Positions 8,431-16,746 of a DNA stretch of 64,000 nucleotides are shown here, piece by piece; positions within the stretch are counted from its first letter, which is position 1, and each line of letters begins with the position of its first letter. The notes under the pieces were generated by a model, which had not been told where the DNA came from, did not search any database, and saw only the letters and a program-made list of their open reading frames with translations. The DNA comes from Anaerobacillus alkalidiazotrophicus (GTDB taxonomy: Bacteria > Bacillota > Bacilli > Bacillales_H > Anaerobacillaceae): positions 460,177 to 524,176 of the forward strand of contig NZ_MLQS01000017.1 of NCBI RefSeq assembly GCF_001866055.1. Direction: 5' to 3'. The position numbers were made by a program, and so were the translations under genes.

Positions 8431-9289
8431 TATGGGTTCCTTAGTTAAAAAAATTAAAATTAATCCACTTTTTTGGTTCGTAATCGGTATTGGTATTATT
8501 ACAGGTTATTTTAGAGAAGTTATCATGGTTTTTAGCATTGTTTTTATTCATGAAATGGGTCATAGTGTGGCGGCTCATTACTTTAAGTGGAGAATTCGAA
8601 AAATTGAACTTCTGCCTTTTGGTGGAGTAGCTGAGGTTGAAGAATATGGTAATCGTCCTTTAAAAGAAGAATTTATTGTAATTATAGCTGGTCCATTACA
8701 ACACATATGGTTAATTTCCATATCTTTTTTTCTCCTTCCGTTTGATTTTTGGACTAGTACCGACCACAAGTTGTTTTTAACTCACAACTTAATGATATTA
8801 TTATTCAACTTACTACCTATTTGGCCACTTGATGGTGGTAAATTAATGTATTTACTCTTTTCCAAAAGACTTCCATTTCTTCAAAGCATTACTACAACTT
8901 TGAAAATCTCGTTGTTTTTATTATTTTTGTTTACAGTCATTAGTCTTTATTTTTTTCCGTTTCATTTAAATCTGTGGGTAGTTTTACTATTTCTTTTGTT
9001 TAGTCACTATTCTGAATGGAAACAAAGAAGTTATGCTTATATGCGCTTTTTAATGGAAAGACATAATCAGAAACAAAACCCTTTTATTCAAACGATACCG
9101 ATTGTAGTTCCTGATAAATCAACTGTACAAGATGTCATAAAAAGGTTTCAACGTGGTGTTAAGCACAAAGTTATCGTCAAAAACCAATCTTATGAACCAA
9201 TGAGAGTTATTTCAGAAAAAATAATTTTACAAGCTTTCTTTGAACAAAATAAGGCATCAGTACCTATTGGTCGAATTTTACCACCATAA
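8423..9289 (+). CDS. spoIVFB: Stage IV sporulation protein FB, sigma-K processing protease
   Basis: Site-2-type intramembrane zinc metalloprotease (M50B) that cleaves pro-sigma-K in the mother cell. 288 residues from TTG 8423, which overlaps the spoIVFA stop by eight bases; ATG 8432 is an equally plausible start and gives 285 residues. The HEMGH zinc motif lies at residues 43-47 in a membrane helix. The second-ligand motif NLLPIWPLDGGK is near residue 132. GNRPLKEEF and AGPLQHIW are family-typical. A C-terminal CBS-like domain (about 210-288) follows. A terminator closes the pair. Confidence 0.95.
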   Translation: MTNMGSLVKKIKINPLFWFVIGIGIITGYFREVIMVFSIVFIHEMGHSVAAHYFKWRIRKIELLPFGGVAEVEEYGNRPLKEEFIVIIAGPLQHIWLISISFFLLPFDFWTSTDHKLFLTHNLMILLFNLLPIWPLDGGKLMYLLFSKRLPFLQSITTTLKISLFLLFLFTVISLYFFPFHLNLWVVLLFLLFSHYSEWKQRSYAYMRFLMERHNQKQNPFIQTIPIVVPDKSTVQDVIKRFQRGVKHKVIVKNQSYEPMRVISEKIILQAFFEQNKASVPIGRILPP

Positions 9290-9330
9290 TTTTTGGTGTT
9301 TGTAATTAAAAGATGCTATACTTAAGTAGT

Positions 9331-9358
9331 AACCAGCCGTATAAAGGCTGGTTTTTTC
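9331..9358 (+). terminator. Rho-independent terminator after spoIVFB
   Basis: AACCAGCC (9331-9338) and GGCTGGTT with a 7-nt loop, followed by TTTTT. It ends 30 bases before the rng start, so rng expression may depend on readthrough or on a promoter overlapping this hairpin. Confidence 0.85.
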
Positions 9359-9387
9359 ACCTTACTAGACGTTAAAGAGGGATACCA

Positions 9388-10872
9388 TTGAAATCATTTA
9401 TTTTTAATATGTTAACAAATGAAAGAAGACTAGCGATTCTCGAAAATAAAAAAGTAGTAGAAATCTTAATCGAGCGTCCTCAAATTAATAAAATTGTAGG
9501 TAATGTGTACAAAGGTAAAGTAGTAAATGTACTTCCAGGAATGCAAGCAGCATTTGTGGATATTGGATTAGACAAGAATGGCTTTTTATATAGAGACGAG
9601 CTTTTGAGTTTTCAACAACTAGAAGAAAAAGATGAAGTGAAAAAAGAAAAATCAATCTCACAATTTGTAACAGTGGGGCAAGAGCTATTAGTACAAGTGA
9701 CAAAAGAGGGATTCGGTAAAAAAGGACCAAGACTGACTGAAGTTGTTTCTTTTCCTGGTAAATACATTGTGTATATGCCAAATGGAGGTTATGTTGGTGT
9801 ATCGAAACGGATGCAAACTGAAGATGTACGTGAGAAATGGCGTAAAATTGGGGAAGAACTTTGTGTTGGCAAAGAAGGTATGATTATACGTACAGCTTCT
9901 GAAAATTTAACAGAAGAGAATGTTGCTCAAGATTTATTTTTTCTACGGAAGCTTTGGGAAGACGTATGGAAAGACGGAAAAAACTTAAAACCACCTAGTT
10001 TAATTTACGAAGATAAATCAATTTTAGAAAAAGTGATGAGGGACTTTGACTTTGATGATCTAGACGAAATAGTTATCGATTCAATGGACGAATATCTACT
10101 AATTAAAAATATGTTTCAGCCTTATCCAAACCTTTTAGAAAAACTTCGCTTCTATCAACAAAGGGAAAACATATTTTCATTTTATCATATTGAATCAGAG
10201 CTTGAAAAAGCTTTGCGAAGACAAGTTTGGTTGAAAAGTGGTGCGTATTTAGTCATTGATCAAACCGAAGCTCTAACTGTTTTTGATGTAAATACCGGTA
10301 AATATACTGGAAAGTTAGATTTACAAGAAACGATCGTAAAAACAAACATTGATGCTGCTAAAGAAATTGCAAGACAGTTACGACTTCGAGATATTGGCGG
10401 TATTATTATTATAGACTTCATTGATATGAAAAGCGATAAAGATAAACAAACTGTTTTAAATGCGTTTAATCAAACTTTAAAAAATGATCGTACCAAAACA
10501 AATGTAGTAGGATTTACTGGACTAGGATTATTAGAAATGACCCGTAAGAAAGCCCGTCAAAATCTACAGGATAGTGTTTCGACTATTTGCCCGGCTTGTT
10601 TTGGTAAAGGGAAAGTATTTTCGGACGAAGCTGTTGCACATAAAGTAGAGAGAGCATTATGGGAATATAAAGGTATGGATAATGAAGCGTTACTCGTGGA
10701 AGTCCCAGCGAATGTTGTTCCGATTCTTAAAGGTCCTAAAGACAAAAATCTAATCCGACTACAAACCGTTCTTCATTATCAACTATTTATTAAAGAAAAC
10801 GAAAAGCTCGCTCCAAACGACTTTGAGATCCGATTCATAGGTAGTATCGAGGAAGTCGAACAAAGGTTGTAG
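9388..10872 (+). CDS. rng: Rne/Rng family ribonuclease (RNase G-like)
   Basis: Single-strand-specific endoribonuclease involved in mRNA decay or rRNA maturation. 494 residues from TTG 9388, preceded by AAAGAGGG at 9374-9381. An S1 RNA-binding domain spans about residues 35-130 (GNVYKGKVVNVLPGMQAAFVDIG). Catalytic aspartates fall in LTVFDVNTGKYTG (about 303) and IIIIDFIDM (about 346). The Zn-link motif CPAC lies near residue 404. The protein stops soon after the catalytic core, like RNase G and unlike RNase E. This gene is absent from B. subtilis but present in several other Bacillaceae at this position, upstream of rplU. Confidence 0.92.
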   Translation: MKSFIFNMLTNERRLAILENKKVVEILIERPQINKIVGNVYKGKVVNVLPGMQAAFVDIGLDKNGFLYRDELLSFQQLEEKDEVKKEKSISQFVTVGQELLVQVTKEGFGKKGPRLTEVVSFPGKYIVYMPNGGYVGVSKRMQTEDVREKWRKIGEELCVGKEGMIIRTASENLTEENVAQDLFFLRKLWEDVWKDGKNLKPPSLIYEDKSILEKVMRDFDFDDLDEIVIDSMDEYLLIKNMFQPYPNLLEKLRFYQQRENIFSFYHIESELEKALRRQVWLKSGAYLVIDQTEALTVFDVNTGKYTGKLDLQETIVKTNIDAAKEIARQLRLRDIGGIIIIDFIDMKSDKDKQTVLNAFNQTLKNDRTKTNVVGFTGLGLLEMTRKKARQNLQDSVSTICPACFGKGKVFSDEAVAHKVERALWEYKGMDNEALLVEVPANVVPILKGPKDKNLIRLQTVLHYQLFIKENEKLAPNDFEIRFIGSIEEVEQRL

Positions 10873-10974
10873 AAGTGTCTTTTGTTTTTCTTCACAAGCT
10901 GTTATTAAAATCTCGATTGGAAACATCGTTGACTCTAACTACTAAAAATGGTATTATATTTTTTGTTAGTTATT

Positions 10975-11082
10975 TGGATAACCTCCAAAGAGCTATAACC
11001 GCTCATAAAAGGGTTTTAAAGAATTTACTCGTGTAAATCACCCTCGATGGCGAGTCTGAGTATAATAAGGAGGTGCACGTTA
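10975..11082 (+). promoter_or_regulatory. Ribosomal protein L21 mRNA leader
   Basis: The segment upstream of rplU contains the conserved Bacillus leader blocks: AACCTCCAAAGAGCTATAAC, then GCTCATAAAAGGGTTTTAAAG, then CACCCTCGATGGCGAGTCTG, ending at AAGGAGGTGC before the start. It matches the L21 leader known from Bacillus, thought to be an autoregulatory RNA for the L21 operon. Call is from remembered family sequence, not a covariance search. Confidence 0.8.
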
Positions 11083-11391
11083 ATGTACGCAATTATTGAA
11101 ACTGGTGGTAAGCAAATTAAAGTTCAAGAAGGTCAAGAGATCTACATTGAGAAGTTAGATGCTGAAGTTGGTGCAACAGTAAGCTTTGACAACGTATTAA
11201 TGGTTGGTGGTGACTCTGTGAAAGTAGGAGCTCCATTCGTAGAAGGAGCAACTGTTACTGCTAAAGTTGAAAAAGTAGGTCGCGCTAAGAAAATCTTAGT
11301 TTATAAATACAAAGCTAAGAAAAACTATCGTCGTAAGCAAGGTCATCGTCAACCTTACACTAAAGTTGTTATCGAAAAGATCAACGCGTAA
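11083..11391 (+). CDS. rplU: 50S ribosomal protein L21
   Basis: Large-subunit protein that binds 23S rRNA. 102 residues from ATG 11083, after AAGGAGGTGC. The N-terminus [17 protein letters not shown] and the C-terminal [17 protein letters not shown] block are diagnostic. An in-frame ATG at 11047 lies inside the leader RNA and is rejected. It forms an operon with the following protease and L27 genes. Confidence 0.98.
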   Translation: MYAIIETGGKQIKVQEGQEIYIEKLDAEVGATVSFDNVLMVGGDSVKVGAPFVEGATVTAKVEKVGRAKKILVYKYKAKKNYRRKQGHRQPYTKVVIEKINA

Positions 11392-11400
11392 GGAAATGAC

Positions 11401-11733
11401 ATGATTACTGTTACAGTTGTTCGACATACTGATAACAACATTGTTTCCTTTGAAATGAGTGGTCATGCAGATAGCGGGCCATATGGACAAGATATTGTTT
11501 GTGCTGGGGCTTCAGCCGTTTCATTTGGAACTGTAAATGCTATCGATAAATTATGTGATGTTCAATTAGAAGTGGAAATGGATGATGATGGTGGCTTTCT
11601 CCGCTGCACTGTCCCAAAAGGTTTGGACGTGTCAACTTATGAGAAAGTTCAGCTTCTTTTGGAAGCAATGGTTGTTTCACTCACTTCAATTAGTGAACAG
11701 TACGGTAAACATATCAAAATTAGTGAAACCTAG
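11401..11733 (+). CDS. prp: Ribosomal-processing cysteine protease Prp (YsxB)
   Basis: Cysteine protease that removes the N-terminal extension of L27. 110 residues, starting 10 bp after rplU. The conserved GHADSGPYGQDIVCAGASA stretch at residues 21-39 carries the catalytic histidine (22) and cysteine (34). Its substrate is encoded by the very next gene, which has the matching LQFFA cleavage motif. This three-gene arrangement rplU-prp-rpmA is conserved in Firmicutes whose L27 is processed. Confidence 0.93.
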   Translation: MITVTVVRHTDNNIVSFEMSGHADSGPYGQDIVCAGASAVSFGTVNAIDKLCDVQLEVEMDDDGGFLRCTVPKGLDVSTYEKVQLLLEAMVVSLTSISEQYGKHIKISET

Positions 11734-11746
11734 GAGGTGAACTCAT

Positions 11747-12037
11747 ATGTTAAAAATGAACCTTCAATTTTTCGCATCGAAAAAAGGGGTAGGTAGTACA
11801 AAGAACGGTCGTGACTCAATCTCGAAGCGTCTTGGTACAAAGCGTGCTGACGGTCAAACAGTAACTGGCGGATCTATTTTAGTTCGTCAACGTGGAACAC
11901 GTATTTACCCTGGTGTAAACGTAGGTAGAGGTGGAGATGACACTTTATTCGCTAAAGTTGACGGCGTAGTTAAGTTTGAACGCGTAGGACGTGACAGAAA
12001 GCAAGTAAGTGTATACCCAGTAGCTCAAGAAGCTTAA
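11747..12037 (+). CDS. rpmA: 50S ribosomal protein L27 with cleavable N-terminal extension
   Basis: Large-subunit protein near the peptidyl transferase centre. 96 residues. It begins [21 protein letters not shown]; the extension up to LQFFA is expected to be removed by Prp so that the new N-terminus can reach the ribosome active site. Start ATG 11747 follows AGGAGGTGAAC. A terminator closes the operon. Confidence 0.97.
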   Translation: MLKMNLQFFASKKGVGSTKNGRDSISKRLGTKRADGQTVTGGSILVRQRGTRIYPGVNVGRGGDDTLFAKVDGVVKFERVGRDRKQVSVYPVAQEA

Positions 12038-12047
12038 GAACTCTAAA

Positions 12048-12076
12048 ACGATAAGTCCTAGCCATTTGGTTAGGGC
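12048..12076 (+). terminator. Terminator after rpmA
   Basis: AAGTCCTAGCC pairs with GGTTAGGGCTT (two wobble pairs) around an ATTT loop and runs into TTTTTC. Confidence 0.75.
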
Positions 12077-12133
12077 TTTTTCTAATCATCTAAAATGTAA
12101 AGTAGTGTGTTTATATGTTTTGTATGGATGAAT

Positions 12134-12243
12134 TTTATCCCACTCTTAAGGGGCATTAAGGCCCCCACCTCAAAACGTAAGAAAATCGAGAATTTTAGGT
12201 GGGAGATGAAGGAAAACTCCCACTGATTGAAGTTCAGCTATAT
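12134..12243 (+). mobile_element. TTTAT-flanked IS200/IS605-type non-coding element, copy 2 (minimal form)
   Basis: TTTAT 12134-12138 precedes CCCACTCTTAAGGGGCA. Left-end hairpin is present; the right end follows directly, as if a deletion joined the shared string GTGGGGGAT of the two hairpins. The right-end hairpin has a matched pair of changes (GTGGGAG with CTCCCAC instead of GTGGGGG with CCCCCAC), so pairing is kept. Ends TTCAGCTATAT. Confidence 0.75.
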
Positions 12244-12257
12244 TATACATTTTAGTT

Positions 12258-12306
12258 AGAAAAAAATAGGGTGTTCAAAAGCTATGCTTTTGAACACCCT
12301 ATTTTT
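12258..12306. terminator. Bidirectional terminator between rpmA and opuAC
   Basis: AGGGTGTTCAAAAGC and its exact complement GCTTTTGAACACCCT flank a TAT loop, with an A-run on the left and a T-run on the right. It can terminate both the convergent rplU operon and the opuA operon. Confidence 0.9.
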
Positions 12307-12310
12307 GATT

Positions 12311-13198
12311 TTATTTGCTTTCACCTTTCATTTCTGCTACTTTTTCTTGATTATTATCAATCCATTCACGAGCTACGTCTTCGGCAGAGCGCCCATTATC
12401 AATTTCTACAATCATTTGTTCAATATCACCAACATCAATACTCCAGTTGCTTAAAAATTCGTATGCTTCAGGAATACGATCTTTGAAATCATTATTCGTT
12501 AAAACATGAACCTCTGATGTAGCAAAAAATTCATCTTGTCCTTCTAGTACTTTTAAATCATAGTCGACAAACATTGGATGCGGTCTCCATCCAAGGAATA
12601 CTACCGGTCTTTCTGCACCAATTTGTCTTGCAACTTGGGCGAGCATGCCACCTTCACTAGATGCAACATATTGTAAATCTAAGTCAAACTCTTCAATCAT
12701 CTCTCTTGAAGTAATAGTCATTCCAGCGCCTTCTTCAATACCATAGATTTCTCCATCAAAAATATCTTCATTTCCTTTAATGTCTTCAATTGAGTTAATT
12801 TCCTCTACGTATGTTGGGGTAACCCACCCTAACTCACCGTCTGGATAGCTTATAGCAGTGCTATCTATGTTATCTCCAAATTGCTCCATATAGCTTGCGT
12901 GCATATCAGGTAACCAAGCATCCATGAAAACATCAATGTCACCTCGTGATAGGCCTGTATAGACACCACCAGCATCAGCTTCAATCTGGTTTACTTCATA
13001 ACCCATATCCTCTAAAAGTAACATTGCAATCGTAGTTGGTGGAATGGTACTCGTCCAAGGAGTCATTCCAAATGTAATTGATTGGTCTTGAGCAGGTTGA
13101 TCACCTGCTTGTGGGTCTTCTGCTGTATCTGCAGGACCGCACCCTATAATTAATGCAAAAATCGTAAACGTAAATACAAGTAATTTAAAATGTTTCAC
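12311..13198 (-). CDS. opuAC: Glycine betaine ABC transporter substrate-binding lipoprotein
   Basis: Extracellular binding protein for glycine betaine or a related compatible solute. 295 residues. A signal peptide ends in the lipobox LIIGC (Cys20). The ligand-binding domain belongs to the OpuAC family; aromatic residues such as W in MTPWTST, DAWLPD and LGWRPHP are the likely cation-pi cage, as known for betaine-binding proteins. It is the last gene of a three-gene minus-strand operon 22 bp after the permease. Family members also bind carnitine or proline betaine, so the exact ligand is inferred. Confidence 0.9.
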   Translation of the reverse strand: MKHFKLLVFTFTIFALIIGCGPADTAEDPQAGDQPAQDQSITFGMTPWTSTIPPTTIAMLLLEDMGYEVNQIEADAGGVYTGLSRGDIDVFMDAWLPDMHASYMEQFGDNIDSTAISYPDGELGWVTPTYVEEINSIEDIKGNEDIFDGEIYGIEEGAGMTITSREMIEEFDLDLQYVASSEGGMLAQVARQIGAERPVVFLGWRPHPMFVDYDLKVLEGQDEFFATSEVHVLTNNDFKDRIPEAYEFLSNWSIDVGDIEQMIVEIDNGRSAEDVAREWIDNNQEKVAEMKGESK

Positions 13199-13220
13199 TA
13201 TTTGTACCTCCTAGTTTTTA

Positions 13221-14054
13221 TTACTTAGTTTTTTCACCAATACCTTGAGTAATCCTATCTAAAATGATGGCAAGAACAACAATTCCTAGTCCACCAGTTA
13301 ACCCTAAACCAACATTAACCCTTGATATACCTGCTAAGACGACTGAACCTAGTCCTGGAGCACCAATCATTGAGGCGATAACAGCCATAGATAAAGCTAA
13401 CATAATAGTTTGGTTGATCCCCGCCATGATCGTCGGTATTGCCATTGGTAATTGCACCTTTGTTAGCATTTGCCAATAGGTTGAACCAAATGCCCTGGCA
13501 GCTTCAACAACATCAGTAGGTACTTGTTTTATCCCTAAGGTAGTCATTCTTACCGCAGGTGGAGTAGCAAAGACAAAAGTTGAGATAACTGCTGGTACTC
13601 CCCCTAAGCCAAATAAGAGAATGGCAGGAATTAAATAAACGAAACTTGGTAAAGTTTGCATAAAGTCTAAAATGGGTCTAACTATCCTATTAACAACTGG
13701 AGATTTTGCGCTCCAAATACCAATCGGTATACCAATTACTATAGAAAAAATTGTCGCAACAATGACAATCGCTAACGTTTGCATTGCAGCATACCATAAA
13801 TCTACTGACCCTAAGTAAAGGGAACCTATTAATGTGAAAATAGCTACCCCAACCCCAGCAAAACGCCAAGCTAAGATAATTAATAGTAGCGCCATTAATT
13901 CAGCTGGTAAAAAATTCAATAAATCAGTAACTAATGAAATAAAAGTAGCAACGATTGAACTGATTGAGTCAAAGAAGCCACCTAATACTGGTATTAACCA
14001 ATTATTAACAAAGCGATTTGTCCATTCCTCTAAAGGTAGATGGAAGTAATTCAT
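13221..14054 (-). CDS. opuAB: Glycine betaine ABC transporter permease
   Basis: Integral membrane subunit of the compatible-solute importer. 277 residues with a hydrophobic N-terminal region and a BPD_transp_1 core (about 90-270) carrying the EAA loop EAARAFGSTYWQMLTKVQLPMAIPTI, which contacts the ATPase. Start ATG overlaps the opuAA stop by one base (TAATG), so the two are translationally coupled. Confidence 0.92.
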   Translation of the reverse strand: MNYFHLPLEEWTNRFVNNWLIPVLGGFFDSISSIVATFISLVTDLLNFLPAELMALLLIILAWRFAGVGVAIFTLIGSLYLGSVDLWYAAMQTLAIVIVATIFSIVIGIPIGIWSAKSPVVNRIVRPILDFMQTLPSFVYLIPAILLFGLGGVPAVISTFVFATPPAVRMTTLGIKQVPTDVVEAARAFGSTYWQMLTKVQLPMAIPTIMAGINQTIMLALSMAVIASMIGAPGLGSVVLAGISRVNVGLGLTGGLGIVVLAIILDRITQGIGEKTK

Positions 14055-15250
14055 TATTCACTCACCTCCTCTCGTTGTTTTCCGAGAGTAAGTCCTGAAA
14101 GGATTGAAACCCTTACAATTATCCCCATTAATTTTTTATTTTCAACAACTGCGATTGGATATTTTGTTTCAGTTGCAATTTGAATTAAATCACTTAAAGG
14201 TGTATCTGGTTTTGTGGTATGGAAATCTTGAATGAGTACATCTTCAACCCATTTATTACTTTTATAAGCTTTAATGGCTTCGTCAATTGTTAAAAGCCCT
14301 TTTAAATTTTTCTCTTTATCAACAACGAAAATGCTTGATAAACCGGCCTCTTCCATTTTCCTAATGGCAGCTCTTGCTCCTTCTTTCCATGTGGTAATCA
14401 CATCAGGCTTTTTCATTATATTGGAGGCAACAAGTACTTTTGTACGGTCAACATCTTCTACAAAATTTGAAACGTATTCATTAGCAGGATTTTCTAATAT
14501 TTCTTCTGGTGTTCCAATTTGAACGATAATACCATTTTTCATAATGGCGATACGATCGCCTAATTTAAGTGCTTCATCTAAATCATGGGTAATAAATAAT
14601 ATAGTTTTTCCTAATTTACTTTGTAACATTAATAATTCGTCTTGCATTTCTTTTCTAATCAGAGGGTCTAGAGCGCTAAAGGCTTCATCCATTAGTAAAA
14701 TGTCCGTATCATTTGCTAATGCTCTAGCTAGTCCAACCCGCTGTTGCATACCACCACTTAGTTCATCAGGGTAACTGTTTTCGTATCCTTTAAGTCCAAC
14801 ATCTTCTATTGATTTTAAGGCTTTATTAACTCGTTCACTTTTAGGAACATCCTGTATTTCTAACCCGTATTCAACATTTGTAGCTACAGTTCTATGCGGA
14901 AAAAGTGCAAATTTTTGAAAAACCATTCCAAGTTTTTTTCTTCTTGTATTCATTAAGTCTTGTTTATTCATAGTGGTAATGTTTTCACCATCTATTAGAA
15001 TTTCTCCTGAAGTAGGTTCAATTAAGCGGTTTATTAGGCGAATTAATGTTGATTTTCCACTCCCTGATAATCCCATAATAACGAAGAACTCCCCTTCGTT
15101 AATTTTAAAACTTGCTTGGTTAACACCGACTGTAAGTCCAGTTTCATTTAAAATTTTTTCCTTACTTTGGCCTTCCTTTAAACGTTTTATTCCTTCTTTA
15201 GGATTATGACCGAAGATTTTTGTTAAATTATTGACCTCGATTTTATGCAT
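14054..15250 (-). CDS. opuAA: Glycine betaine ABC transporter ATP-binding protein with CBS domains
   Basis: ATPase of the importer. 398 residues from ATG 15250, nine bases after AAAGGAG; a TTG six bases upstream is too close to that site. Walker A GLSGSGKST near residue 59, signature LSGGMQQR near 165, Walker B ILLMDEAF near 186. The C-terminal part (about 280-390) contains two CBS domains, which in OpuA-type transporters sense ionic strength. First gene of the operon; transcription is probably osmotically induced, but I see no specific operator. Confidence 0.93.
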   Translation of the reverse strand: MHKIEVNNLTKIFGHNPKEGIKRLKEGQSKEKILNETGLTVGVNQASFKINEGEFFVIMGLSGSGKSTLIRLINRLIEPTSGEILIDGENITTMNKQDLMNTRRKKLGMVFQKFALFPHRTVATNVEYGLEIQDVPKSERVNKALKSIEDVGLKGYENSYPDELSGGMQQRVGLARALANDTDILLMDEAFSALDPLIRKEMQDELLMLQSKLGKTILFITHDLDEALKLGDRIAIMKNGIIVQIGTPEEILENPANEYVSNFVEDVDRTKVLVASNIMKKPDVITTWKEGARAAIRKMEEAGLSSIFVVDKEKNLKGLLTIDEAIKAYKSNKWVEDVLIQDFHTTKPDTPLSDLIQIATETKYPIAVVENKKLMGIIVRVSILSGLTLGKQREEVSE

Positions 15251-15389
15251 AATCAATTTCTCCTTTGAGCTAGCTGTCTATTGATTATCGTTTGCTACTT
15301 CTCCACTAATATTCTTTTTTTGCAAAAGTGTATAAGAATAATAAAAAAAAGTGACTATATAAAAAAGGAATTGAGGAGGGAATCTGTTT

Positions 15390-15599
15390 ATGAAGAAGAA
15401 TTATAAAAACCTACTTAAAAAACAGTTAAGATCGATTATGAAGGAAACAGACAACCCAGCGATCATTCAAGATGTTACAGATACTGAGTTCGGGGTAATT
15501 CCGGGAGATTTTGAAAAACAGGTTTTTCGTCAAAGAAATAAAGATAACAATGTTACTAGAAATAGTACTGATGGCAAAACATGGAATGATATTGAATAG
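15390..15599 (+). CDS. Small hydrophilic protein of unknown function
   Basis: 69 residues, rich in Lys, Asn and Asp, with no membrane segment or recognisable motif. The evidence that it is real is a strong ribosome binding site (TTGAGGAGGGA) and its own terminator downstream. It is divergent from opuAA. The N-terminal third is basic (MKKNYKNLLKKQLRSIMKE) and the rest polar, suggesting a small cytoplasmic or nucleic-acid-binding protein, but I do not recognise it. Confidence 0.65.
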   Translation: MKKNYKNLLKKQLRSIMKETDNPAIIQDVTDTEFGVIPGDFEKQVFRQRNKDNNVTRNSTDGKTWNDIE

Positions 15600-15631
15600 T
15601 TTAAAGATGTTATACAGTATGATTGCAATGA

Positions 15632-15662
15632 AAGTCCTAGTTAAATTAGCTAGGGCTTTTAT
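15632..15662 (+). terminator. Terminator after small gene
   Basis: AAGTCCTAG and CTAGGGCTT (one G-U pair) with an eight-nt loop, then TTTTATT. Confidence 0.7.
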
Positions 15663-15744
15663 TGTCCATTTGTTAAAATGTTAAATGAATCTAAAAAAGG
15701 TATGCTACATAGTGTTTACGTTATGTATAACAAAGGGGGATAAA

Positions 15745-16479
15745 ATGAAATTAACCATTGTAGGACACTGGGGGGCATTTCCAGAAGTAGGAGAGGCTAC
15801 TTCTTGTTATTTATTAGAGCAGGATGGGTTTAAATTACTTGTCGATTGTGGTAGTGGAGCCCTATCTCAACTACAACACTACTGTTCATTAGCTGATCTA
15901 GATGCAGTCATCCTTTCTCATTATCACCATGATCATATAGCCGATATTGGCCCGCTTCAGTATAGTCGTCTAGTTGATCAGCAGTTAAATAGGACAAATC
16001 AACCACTTTCAATTTATGGACATCCTTATGATCAAAAAGAGTTTCAAAAGTTAGCAAAGCCACCCCATGTACTATCATTTATTTATAATGAAAAAGCAGA
16101 ATCTAAGATTGGTCCTTTTCGAGTTTCATATTTAGAGACTAATCATAAAGCAAAATGTTTTGCGATGCGTTTTGAAGTTGGAGGAAAATCAATCGTATAT
16201 TCGGCTGATAGCAGTTACAAGGAAGAATTCATTTCCTTTACAAAAGATGCTCATATATTTATTTGTGAAACAAGCTTCTATGCCGATCAAAATGGAGAAC
16301 CATACGGTCATATGAATAGTATTGATGCTGCGTCAATTGCTAAGGAGGCAATGGCAAAAAAACTTATTCTCACTCATCTACCTCACTTTGGTGAGCATCA
16401 GCAACTATTAGTAGAAGCGCAGTCAATTTTTAAAGGAGAAGTTTTTTTAGCAAAGAAGGGTTTAACCATACAACTTTAA
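15745..16479 (+). CDS. yhfI: MBL-fold metallo-hydrolase, YhfI-like
   Basis: Predicted zinc-dependent hydrolase, close to B. subtilis YhfI in start (MKLTIVGHWGAFPEVGEATSC) and length (244 residues). Substrate unknown; related RNase Z/ElaC-type folds act on phosphodiesters. The metal-binding motif SHYHHDHIAD is near residue 72, with a further histidine in ETNHKAK (about 134), an aspartate in SADSSYKEE (about 154) and a C-terminal TH in ILTHLPHFGEH. ATG 15745 follows AAAGGGGGA; the frame is open further upstream without a ribosome binding site. Confidence 0.85.
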   Translation: MKLTIVGHWGAFPEVGEATSCYLLEQDGFKLLVDCGSGALSQLQHYCSLADLDAVILSHYHHDHIADIGPLQYSRLVDQQLNRTNQPLSIYGHPYDQKEFQKLAKPPHVLSFIYNEKAESKIGPFRVSYLETNHKAKCFAMRFEVGGKSIVYSADSSYKEEFISFTKDAHIFICETSFYADQNGEPYGHMNSIDAASIAKEAMAKKLILTHLPHFGEHQQLLVEAQSIFKGEVFLAKKGLTIQL

Positions 16480-16481
16480 CG

Positions 16482-16508
16482 AAAAACCTCGTTTTACGAG
16501 GTTTTTTT
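16482..16508 (+). terminator. Terminator after yhfI
   Basis: AAAAACCTCGT and ACGAGGTTTTT form a perfect stem followed by T-run. Confidence 0.85.
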
Positions 16509-16545
16509 CACATAATCAGAATTTATAAATTTCTAACTTGGAAAC

Positions 16546-16712
16546 TGTCTAGCGCAAGCAGCCTACGAGCTCGGTCACATCAGTCAAGCAACTAACTTCA
16601 ATTACCTCTTGAAATTCTTCGTTGATTAGCTTCATGCAGCTTTGCTCTTGAGCAAACGGAGTGGCACAGGAGCAGCTGCTCGTGACCAAGGCGCTTGCGC
16701 TTTTCTTCTGCT
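16546..16712. repeat. Dispersed GC-rich intergenic repeat, full copy
   Basis: An approximately 165-bp palindromic element, much richer in GC than its surroundings. Left end CTGTCTAGCGCAAGC and GGTCAC (16573-16578) are complemented by GTGACC (16682-16687) and GCTTGCGCT (16693-16701), with an internal hairpin TTTGCTC/GAGCAAA. Elements with these ends (TGTCTAGC...GCGCTTTTCTTCTG) are familiar from many Bacillus intergenic regions. Two shortened copies occur at 30905-31010 and 57481-57516. It sits between yhfI and the Pho box. Confidence 0.7.
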
Positions 16713-16746
16713 TATTTTCCTCATGAAATACAAAAGGAAAAGCAAA

